The position numbers and the translations under genes are program-made. A stretch of DNA of 64,000 nt from Candidatus Accumulibacter appositus (GTDB lineage: Bacteria > Pseudomonadota > Gammaproteobacteria > Burkholderiales > Rhodocyclaceae). Shown here in pieces: positions 17,839 through 24,291 of this stretch. Location of the stretch: contig JEMX01000060.1 of assembly GCA_000585055.1 (NCBI GenBank), forward strand, positions 1 through 64,000, given 5' to 3'. Positions within the stretch are counted from its first letter, which is position 1. Every line of letters starts with the position of its first letter. A model generated the notes under the pieces. It was not told the origin of the DNA. It searched no databases and saw nothing but the letters and a program-made list of their open reading frames with translations.

Positions 17839-18999
17839 TCAGTGTTCCTTGCCGTCGACGCGCGGCCGAAGCAGGTACGGGATATAGCGCCATCCCAGAA
17901 TCGCGAAGCAGGCAAACCAGCAGGCTGCGGCGAGGTCGATCCAGCGCAGGTAGCCGGCCGGGTCGATCTGCGGGAGGACGATGCGGATCACGAAGGCGGC
18001 GATCATGATCCACAGCACGGCCTTGTCGAGGCGATCGAAAACGACTTTTCTGCCGGTGTGGCCGTTGACGATGCGGATCAACATCGCCGGGATAACCAGG
18101 CCCATGGCGCCGAAGGTGAAGACGTGCATCGGCAGCGAGCCGACCCAGGCCGGCTGCGCGAGCAGCGCCACGAATTCCAGCAGCAGCTGCGCGACGATCG
18201 CCAGGTAACCGAGATACATGATGCCGATGTCCAGTCGGCGCAGCGCCAGTTGCGGCTTCCAGAAGGCGAAGCGGGCGAGCAGCAGCAGCGCCAGCAGGAG
18301 ACCGGTCCACGCCGAAACGGGTGCCGGCAGCAGGCTGGCAAAGACCAGCAGCACGGCGAGCATCTTGATGCCGTTGTCGAGCACAGCGTTGCGCAGGATT
18401 TCGGCCTGCAGCGCGTTCTTCATGAACTGGGTCAGCGTTCTTTCGAGCATCACCAGGAAGGCGACGCGGAAAAGCCCCAGGGTCATGCTCGCGCCGGCCT
18501 GAAAATACGCGTCGCTGAGCAGCAGGTTCTTGGCGACCAGGAACAGCGGCAGGATGATCAGGAAGAAGTAGTTGTCGCGGAAGGTGTCGCTCTCGCGGTG
18601 CCGGATCAGCGACCACAGCAGCATGGCCACGATCGACGCCAGAAAAAGATTGCTGGCGACACCGAAGACGAGCGCTGGCAGCGCACCGGCGTACCACATT
18701 GCAACGCGTTCGAGCAGCCAGGCGCCAACCAGCAGGATCAGCGCCGTGCCATGGTAGCCGCGAATCTTGACCCAGTTCTTGGTCGAGGTCAGCAGGAAGC
18801 CACCCATGACCGCCCAGCCGAAACCGAAGAACATTTCGTGCGCGTGCCACTGGACCGACGAAAACGGCGCCGGCGGCGCGGCCAGCGTTCCCGAGAAGAG
18901 CAGCGCCCAGAGAAGCGGCAAGGCGAGTCCGGAAAGGCAGGCGAGGGAAAAGAAGGGTCTGAAGCCAACCAGCCATAGAGGTTGTTCGGAGAAGCGCAT
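17839..18999 (-). CDS. nnrS: NnrS family heme/copper membrane protein
   Basis: A polytopic membrane protein of the NnrS family, linked to nitric-oxide stress and denitrification in other proteobacteria. The 386-residue protein has about twelve helices, the FRPFF segment near the start, WHAHEMFFGFGWAVMGGFLL (His ligand candidates), RNAVLDNGIK and LPMHVFTFGAMG. I use the ATG at 18999 (MRFSEQPLWLVGFRPFF). The longer frame to 19050 starts at a GTG inside a dispersed repeat copy (GTGAGTCGC...), so its extra 17 residues are probably not translated. Confidence 0.85.
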   Translation of the reverse strand: MRFSEQPLWLVGFRPFFSLACLSGLALPLLWALLFSGTLAAPPAPFSSVQWHAHEMFFGFGWAVMGGFLLTSTKNWVKIRGYHGTALILLVGAWLLERVAMWYAGALPALVFGVASNLFLASIVAMLLWSLIRHRESDTFRDNYFFLIILPLFLVAKNLLLSDAYFQAGASMTLGLFRVAFLVMLERTLTQFMKNALQAEILRNAVLDNGIKMLAVLLVFASLLPAPVSAWTGLLLALLLLARFAFWKPQLALRRLDIGIMYLGYLAIVAQLLLEFVALLAQPAWVGSLPMHVFTFGAMGLVIPAMLIRIVNGHTGRKVVFDRLDKAVLWIMIAAFVIRIVLPQIDPAGYLRWIDLAAACWFACFAILGWRYIPYLLRPRVDGKEH

Positions 19000-19027
19000 G
19001 TTCCGGGGGCTCGATGAGGGGTTAATG

Positions 19028-19150
19028 TCAAAGTCGCGGATGCGACTCACGAAACTCCCGTCTCCCCTTGCGGGAGAAGGGTCTGGGGAAGAGGGAAACG
19101 GTCATGACTTTCATGATCTGGGGCGTCTCGGCGGTCATGACCGTTAGCGG
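19028..19150. repeat. Dispersed repeat copy R4 (near full length)
   Basis: The most complete compact copy. In order: AAAGTCGCGGATGCGACTCA (inverted arms GTCGC/GCGAC), CGAAACTCCCGTCTCCCC, TTGCGGGAGAAGGGTCTGG, GGAAGAGGGAAA, CGGTCATGACTTTCATGATC, TGGGGCGTCTCGG, CGGTCATGACCGTTAGCG. The same blocks recur, inverted, at 32.05-32.25 kb and in part at 0.13, 4.1 and 9.0 kb. It contains two small palindromic elements and no open frame, so it resembles a MITE or REP-like element. It lies directly upstream of nnrS. Confidence 0.7.
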
Positions 19151-19258
19151 GAGAGGCGCCGGGCCGTCTGCTGCGGGCGCGTTGCAAAGTTGTGAGCTTG
19201 TCAGCTGGGCAGCTCGTCAGCCAGGATTCTCGCGTAGCGGACAGCGCCTGGCTTTGAT

Positions 19259-20026
19259 CTAGAACGGTGCCGGGCACAAAAAGCGCAGCGGCTGGCCGCT
19301 CTCGGGATGGGCGAAGGCCAGCGCCTCGGCGTGCAGCATGAGACGTGTGCCCTGCGCCGCGGGTTCGGCGTTGCCGTAAAGCGCGTCGCCGATGATCGGG
19401 TGGCCGAGGGCTTGCAGGTGCACGCGCAACTGGTGCGTGCGCCCGGTCAGGGGGAGGAGCAGCAGGCGCGAGTGCTTTGTGGCTGGGTCATGGCTGAGCA
19501 CCTGGTAGCGGGTGAGCGAGGGCTTGCCGGCGAGCGGGTCGACTTTCTGGCGCGGCCGTCGCGGCCAGTCGGCACTCAGCGGCAGGTCGATTTCGCCGCT
19601 GCTCGTCGGCAGTCGGCCGGCGACGAGCGCGACATAGCGCTTGTCGACCTGTCGCTCGGCGAACTGAATGCTCAGGCGCCGCTGCATCTCCTTTCCTCGT
19701 GCCAACACCAGGATCCCGGAGGTGTGCATGTCGAGACGATGGACGATCAAGGCATCGCGGAATTCGCCCTGCAGGCGTCCGCTCAGGCAGTCCTGTTTGT
19801 CCTCGCCGCGACCGGGCACCGAGAGCAGGCCGGCCGGTTTGTTGACCACCAGCAGGGTCGCGTCGGCGTAGAGGATTTCTGGCGCGCCGTGGGGCAGCTC
19901 GGGAGCGCCGGCGGTGGAGGCGTTGGAAGAGGTGGCAGCGCTGGAAGAGAGGGCGGTTGAGGGGGAAGGCATGCGCGCGGCGGTCGGGGGCAAGTCAATG
20001 TTTGAACGGGATGAAGGGGGAGCCAT
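19259..20026 (-). CDS. RluA-family pseudouridine synthase
   Basis: A 255-residue RNA pseudouridine synthase with the RluA/RluC/D signature HRLDMHTSGILVLARG (catalytic Asp in the HRLD motif), VNKPAGLLSVPGRG before it, and LTGRTHQLRVHLQALGHPIIGDALYG after it. No S4 domain is present, which fits the RluA (tRNA/23S) or related YciL-free subgroup. ATG 20026 was chosen because the longer frame overlaps the divergent crotonase gene. An Ala/Ser-rich tail of about 40 residues precedes the catalytic domain. The exact RNA target is not determinable. Confidence 0.87.
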   Translation of the reverse strand: MAPPSSRSNIDLPPTAARMPSPSTALSSSAATSSNASTAGAPELPHGAPEILYADATLLVVNKPAGLLSVPGRGEDKQDCLSGRLQGEFRDALIVHRLDMHTSGILVLARGKEMQRRLSIQFAERQVDKRYVALVAGRLPTSSGEIDLPLSADWPRRPRQKVDPLAGKPSLTRYQVLSHDPATKHSRLLLLPLTGRTHQLRVHLQALGHPIIGDALYGNAEPAAQGTRLMLHAEALAFAHPESGQPLRFLCPAPF

Positions 20027-20143
20027 TGTCGCGCCAATTGCCTGCCAAGGGCACGAGCCGACAAATCCATTACACTGCACGGGCACTGCCGCGCGCCGCC
20101 AGGAGCGCTTCCAGCAAAGAAAACCCACCTCCAGGAGAACAGC

Positions 20144-20971
20144 TTGAGTACTGCCATTCCAGAGTTGACGACGATGGCCATCGAACTGAACGAGGGCCTT
20201 GCCGAGATCACGCTGAACCGCCCGGAGCGGTCGAACGCGATCAATCAGGCCATGTGGCAGGAACTGCGCATGGCCTTTTGCTGGGCTGACGAGAGCGATG
20301 AGGTGCGGGTGGTGATGCTCAGCGGCGCCGGCCGGAATTTTTGTGCCGGCATCGATCTGGCGATGCTGGCGGGGATTGCCGAGACCGTTGCCCATCGCGA
20401 CCCGGCGCGCGGACGCGAGGCGCTGCGCCGGGTGATCCTCGACTTGCAGGATTGCCTGTCGAGCGTCGAACGTTGTCGCAAACCAGTATTGGCAGCGATC
20501 CACGGCGCCTGCATCGGTGGCGCGATTGATTTGGTGACCTGTTGCGACATGCGCTATGCGGCCGCCGACGTGCAGTTCGCGGTGCGCGAAATCGATGTCG
20601 GCATGGCCGCCGACGTCGGCACACTGCAGCGCTTGCCGCGCCTGGTGCCTGACGGAATCGCGCGCGAGATGGCCTATACCGGGCGCAAGGTCGATGGTTT
20701 CGAGGCCAAGCTGATTGGCCTGATCAATCAGCTATTCGAGACCCCCGAGATGCTGCTCGACGGAGTTCGTCAGATTGCCCGGACGATTGCCGCGAAATCG
20801 CCGCTGGCCATCCGCGGCAGCAAGGAAATGCTCAACTACGGGCGCGATCATTCGGTGGCCGACGGCTTGAACTACGTGGCCACGTGGAATGCGTCGATGC
20901 TGACCTCGACTGATCTCCAGGAAGCGATGACCGCCATGCGCGACAAGCGCCCACCCAGTTTCGGCGATTGA
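20144..20971 (+). CDS. Enoyl-CoA hydratase/isomerase family protein, delta3,5-delta2,4-dienoyl-CoA isomerase-like
   Basis: A 275-residue crotonase-fold protein. It has the N-terminal LNRPERSNAIN, the oxyanion-hole loop GAGRNFCAGIDLAML and second half AAIHGACIGGAIDLVTCCD. The helix motif VREIDVGMAADVGTLQRLPR, with Asp and Glu in this position, is typical of mitochondrial ECH1-like dienoyl-CoA isomerases in beta-oxidation of unsaturated fatty acids. It starts at TTG 20144, supported by CCAGGAGAACAGC just upstream. The nearest neighbour downstream is an AEC carrier. Confidence 0.86.
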   Translation: MSTAIPELTTMAIELNEGLAEITLNRPERSNAINQAMWQELRMAFCWADESDEVRVVMLSGAGRNFCAGIDLAMLAGIAETVAHRDPARGREALRRVILDLQDCLSSVERCRKPVLAAIHGACIGGAIDLVTCCDMRYAAADVQFAVREIDVGMAADVGTLQRLPRLVPDGIAREMAYTGRKVDGFEAKLIGLINQLFETPEMLLDGVRQIARTIAAKSPLAIRGSKEMLNYGRDHSVADGLNYVATWNASMLTSTDLQEAMTAMRDKRPPSFGD

Positions 20972-20993
20972 GGGGCGAGCGCGGTCCATTCAT

Positions 20994-21941
20994 TTGGGCG
21001 CAGTGAATACTTTCCTCCACCACGTCGGGCTGGCCACACCCCTGTTCGTCCTGGTGCTCGCCGGCTATCTGCTGATGCGCGCCTGCAAGTGGCCGCAGTC
21101 GATGTCCGAGAATCTCTCGCGTTTCGTTTTCTCGGTGGCCCTGCCGGCGATGCTGTTCCGCATGATGAGCGACTTCTCGAAGCTGCCGCCGGTCGATGCC
21201 CGCCTGCTGCTGGCTTTTTTCGGCGGCTGCCTGATCGTCTTCGTGATCGGCCGTCTGCTCGCCTGGCGGCTGTTCGCGCTTGACGGCGTCGGGCAGTCGG
21301 TTTTCGCGCTTGGCGGCGTCTTCTCGAACAATGTGCTGCTTGGCCTGCCGCTGGCCAAGGTCGCCCTCGGCGAGGCGGCGGTTCCGTCGGTGGCTCTGGT
21401 GCTGGTGTTCAACGCCCTGATCCTGTGGACGCTGCTCAGCGTGTCGGTCGAGTGGGCGCAGCATGGCAATTTCTCGGTGCGCGGTTTCGCCAAGACGGCG
21501 CGCGGCGTGCTGAGCAATCCGATCGTCGCCGGCATACTTTCTGGCGCCTTGTTCGGGCTCAGCGGCTGGCCCTTGCCGATGCTGCTCGCGCAGCCGCTGG
21601 CAATGCTGGCGCAGGCGGCTGCGCCGCTGGCGCTGATCGTTCTCGGCATGGGGCTGGCTGAATACGGGGTGCGCGCCGGCTGGCGAATCAGCGTCGCCAT
21701 CTGCGTCCTCAAGTTGATCGTGCAGCCGCTGGTGGTCTGGTCGCTGGCGCGGCTCATCGGTCTGCCGGCAATGGAAACGCAGGTCGTGGTGCTGCTCGCT
21801 TCACTGGCTGTCGGCGCCAACGTCTATCTGATGTCGCGCCAGTTCAAGACCCTCGAAGGGCCGGTGGCCAGCAGCCTGGTGTTGTCGACGGCCCTGGCGG
21901 CGCTGAGTACGCCACTGCTGATGACCTTGACCGGAGTTTGA
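20994..21941 (+). CDS. AEC (auxin efflux carrier) family transporter
   Basis: A membrane carrier of about ten helices in the AEC/MdcF-like family, usually exporters or importers of dicarboxylates or other organic anions in bacteria. The 315-residue protein has SRFVFSVALPAMLFRMM near residue 40, FSNNVLLGLPLAKVALGE and a final block of helices with LVLSTALAALSTPLLM. The frame can start at TTG 20994 or GTG 21003 (MNTFLHHVGL); neither has a strong ribosome binding site. Substrate unknown. Confidence 0.82.
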   Translation: MGAVNTFLHHVGLATPLFVLVLAGYLLMRACKWPQSMSENLSRFVFSVALPAMLFRMMSDFSKLPPVDARLLLAFFGGCLIVFVIGRLLAWRLFALDGVGQSVFALGGVFSNNVLLGLPLAKVALGEAAVPSVALVLVFNALILWTLLSVSVEWAQHGNFSVRGFAKTARGVLSNPIVAGILSGALFGLSGWPLPMLLAQPLAMLAQAAAPLALIVLGMGLAEYGVRAGWRISVAICVLKLIVQPLVVWSLARLIGLPAMETQVVVLLASLAVGANVYLMSRQFKTLEGPVASSLVLSTALAALSTPLLMTLTGV

Positions 21942-21987
21942 TTGTTGTGCCGAGGATGGCGAGCACCTCGGGCTGTGCGCTGAATTC

Positions 21988-22082
21988 CCGTCGCTGTCGT
22001 GGCTCGCAGCGACGGGAGGCGCCAGCCACCTGAAACAGGACATCCTTGCGCATGCCAAGGGTCGCGGCGCCTCCGTTCGTGC
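21988..22082. terminator. Hairpins between convergent genes
   Basis: CCGTCGCTG ... CAGCGACGG (21988-22016) forms a 9-bp stem. GGAGGCGCC (about 22014) pairs with GGCGCCTCC (about 22073) around a longer loop. No U-run follows either, so these may be bidirectional or Rho-type transcription barriers between the AEC carrier and the convergent phasin-like gene. Confidence 0.35.
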
Positions 22083-22949
22083 TCAGGAAATAAGAGCCTT
22101 TGCCTGATCCACCCACTGTTCCCGCTTGATGCGCCCTGAGAAGCGGATGACCTGGTCCTCGAGGCGCGCGATATCCTCGTCACTGAGTTCCGCTATGTCT
22201 TTCAGGGTGGTAATACCGGCATCCTTGAGTTTCTTTTCCAGGCCCGGACCGATCCCGGAGATCTTCTGGAGGTCATCCTCCGACGCGACCGGTTCAGCTG
22301 CGATCTGTTTGGCACTGGCGCCATTGCTTGTCTTCTCTTTGCCGCTCTCGGCGCCAACCGCTTTCTGCTCGACTGCCGCGCTTTCCCCCAGGGCGCCGAG
22401 TTTGAACCAATGACTCCACAGCCGTTGCTGGGTCTTGATCGACTTCAGCAGGGACTTTTCGATCTGGCTGGACAGTTTCGTCACTTCCCCGGTGGAAAGC
22501 TTCTTGAAGTCCGCCATTTCGGACCAGTCATTCAAAAGGGCCATTTGCTGCTCGATAGACGCGCGGACGGCTTTTTCCCATTCCCCCAAATCCGGCACAT
22601 CGGCTGATTCGCCGCCGCCCCTGAGAACCCGGAGCCACTGGTCCCACAGCCGATTCTGGTTGTCGAGCCAGCTGTGCATGGAATTTCTTGCATCGCCACT
22701 CAGTTCGGCGAACATCTTGGGCTTGAGTTTTCGATCACCGGCGCGCTCAGACCACTGATCCAGCCATTCCCGCTGGAGATCCAGCGACTGCCTGACCGCC
22801 TGTTCCAACAGCTTGTTCGTATTCTCCAGGGTCTGTTGCTGCCACTCGTTCATCGCAGATGGCAACACGAAACCCGGGGAGCACTCCCGCCACATCCTGT
22901 CCTGCATATTGCGCAGGTCCTTGAAGATACCCTTGTAGTTCTTGAACAT
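22083..22949 (-). CDS. Phasin/PhaE-like coiled-coil protein with C-terminal helix-hairpin-helix domain
   Basis: A 288-residue soluble protein. Residues 1-190 are helical with repeated W-containing amphipathic segments (QREWLDQWSERAG, NQNRLWDQWLRVLRG, TQQRLWSHWFKLG), like PhaE or phasin proteins that coat polyhydroxyalkanoate granules. After a low-complexity linker, residues 224-288 form a helix-hairpin-helix module: DDLQKISGIGPGLEKKLKDA, GITTLKDIAELSDEDIARLE. Start ATG 22949 has GGAG 8 bases upstream. A PHA-granule role is an inference; the HhH module may instead bind nucleic acid or protein. Confidence 0.65.
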   Translation of the reverse strand: MFKNYKGIFKDLRNMQDRMWRECSPGFVLPSAMNEWQQQTLENTNKLLEQAVRQSLDLQREWLDQWSERAGDRKLKPKMFAELSGDARNSMHSWLDNQNRLWDQWLRVLRGGGESADVPDLGEWEKAVRASIEQQMALLNDWSEMADFKKLSTGEVTKLSSQIEKSLLKSIKTQQRLWSHWFKLGALGESAAVEQKAVGAESGKEKTSNGASAKQIAAEPVASEDDLQKISGIGPGLEKKLKDAGITTLKDIAELSDEDIARLEDQVIRFSGRIKREQWVDQAKALIS

Positions 22950-23142
22950 CTCGTTGTCTCCGGAAGTTGGCTATGGTTTGCGCGGAGAGTATAGGCAGGA
23001 TAAAAGAGCCTTGTCCACTCTCCGTGAGCCTTGCCTACCGCATGATCACTAGATCGCCGCGGCTCATTCCTGCAGCTCTCTCCGCCGCATCTCCAGATGG
23101 GTGACCCCAAGAACACACAAGGGGCAAACTCCCTTCGCTACG
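22950..23142. other. Intergenic region, nothing recognised
   Basis: Between the phasin-like gene and the FGE-fold gene, both on the minus strand. The segment GCGGAGAGTATAGGCAGG near 22980-22997 is the only AT-rich -10-like feature for the leftward gene. No repeat or RNA gene seen. Confidence 0.3.
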
Positions 23143-24291
23143 CTACGGCAGCGTCCTGGCCAGGCGGAAACCCACGTTGTCGCCGCGCTTGCCGGGGGCG
23201 TCCCCGCCGCGGAGGGCCGACCGCGCGACGCGCGGATCATCGCCCCAACACCCGCCGCGCAGGATACGCAGCGAACAGTTTCCGTCGACCCATGCGCTAC
23301 CATCCTCGGGTGCATTGCTGTAGTTGGCATGGTAACAGTCCTCCGTCCATTCCCAGGCATTGCCGAGCATATCGTACAAGCCAAAGGCGTTCGCCTTGAA
23401 TGACTTGACGGGTGCCGTATATACATAACCGTCCGAACAGTCGGCAAAGTTCCATCCTTTCGCCAGGTCCTTCAGCGCGTCCTTCAGGCTACGGTCGGCA
23501 ACATTGCCGTAGCTGCAGATTTCATTCGCGCGATCGCCGAAGGCATAGGGTGTCTGGCTGCCGGCGCGGGCCGCGTATTCCCATTCGGCTTCACTGAGCA
23601 GGCGGTAGTTGCGGCCAGTGCGCTGGCTCAGCCATTGCGCGTAGGCCCGGGCATCGTTCCAGCTGACGCAGACCACCGGATGCTGGTCGGTCTCGGTGAA
23701 GCCGACACTGTTCCAGACGCCTTTAGGATCATTTGCGATTTCCTTGCCATTCCACGCGTAGCAACCGGCTTCGGTCTGGTATTTCGTTTCGTTGACGAAC
23801 GCGGCAAACTGGCCACGGGTGACTTCGAGTTGCATCACCGCGATCTTCGCGGCGATGACGACCTCGTGTTGCCGGCCTTCGTCGGGTTTCCGATCCGCTT
23901 CGCTGGCGGGAGAGCCCATGGCAAAGCGGCCGGGTGGGACGACGACCAGCCAGGGGCAGGACGTGTCCCTGCAGTCGCGGAAGAGGGTGCCAGGGGAAAG
24001 CTGCCCAGCGTCGGTGACCGACTGCGCCGAAGCGGGTGACCACTGCCGCACAGCGTCCGGGACGACAAACGGGGCGACGACGCCGGCCAAGGCGAGCAAC
24101 ACCAGCGCCAGCCCGAAGGCGACCCCGAGCAGTGAGCGCGCCGCCGCCGACTCGCCGCCAGGCAGCGGGTAGAGCAGCGGCAGAATACGGTCGCGCAGGC
24201 GCGGAGCCGGCGCACGGTAGGCTCGCGCTGGCGTCCGGTCCGGCGGCCGCGCGGCGGGGCGATCCAGCTCTTGCGGATCAGGCATGCTCAC
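23143..24291 (-). CDS. Membrane-anchored FGE-sulfatase/SUMF1-fold protein
   Basis: A 382-residue protein: Pro/Arg-rich cytoplasmic N-terminus, one membrane helix at about residues 54-79, then a SUMF1 (formylglycine-generating enzyme-like) domain from about residue 115. Signatures include PPGRFAMGSPASEADRKPDE, LLSEAEWEYAARAG, DMLGNAWEWTEDCYH and RILRGGCWGDDP ending DNVGFRLARTLP. The copper-binding Cys pair of true formylglycine oxidases (C-x4-C after RGGSW) is absent: only the Cys in RGGCW remains. It may thus be a binding or scaffold fold rather than a sulfatase activator. Its ATG overlaps the upstream TIR gene stop (ATGA), placing it last in the MoxR-TIR operon. Confidence 0.85.
   Translation of the reverse strand: MSMPDPQELDRPAARPPDRTPARAYRAPAPRLRDRILPLLYPLPGGESAAARSLLGVAFGLALVLLALAGVVAPFVVPDAVRQWSPASAQSVTDAGQLSPGTLFRDCRDTSCPWLVVVPPGRFAMGSPASEADRKPDEGRQHEVVIAAKIAVMQLEVTRGQFAAFVNETKYQTEAGCYAWNGKEIANDPKGVWNSVGFTETDQHPVVCVSWNDARAYAQWLSQRTGRNYRLLSEAEWEYAARAGSQTPYAFGDRANEICSYGNVADRSLKDALKDLAKGWNFADCSDGYVYTAPVKSFKANAFGLYDMLGNAWEWTEDCYHANYSNAPEDGSAWVDGNCSLRILRGGCWGDDPRVARSALRGGDAPGKRGDNVGFRLARTLP

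Noticed and set aside
16813-18978. 721-codon plus-strand frame across the MFS and nnrS genes
   Set aside because: It is a shifted frame of the MFS gene that continues antisense to nnrS; composition is Arg/Ala/Gly-rich with no membrane or domain pattern.
19000-19050. Extra N-terminal 17 residues of NnrS from GTG 19050
   Set aside because: The segment is encoded by the dispersed repeat; the family start is at MRFSEQPLWL.
23143-24291. Diversity-generating retroelement target (SUMF1/C-type lectin fold)
   Set aside because: The fold is compatible, but the C-terminal region is not AAC-rich, and I find no template repeat or reverse transcriptase within the window.
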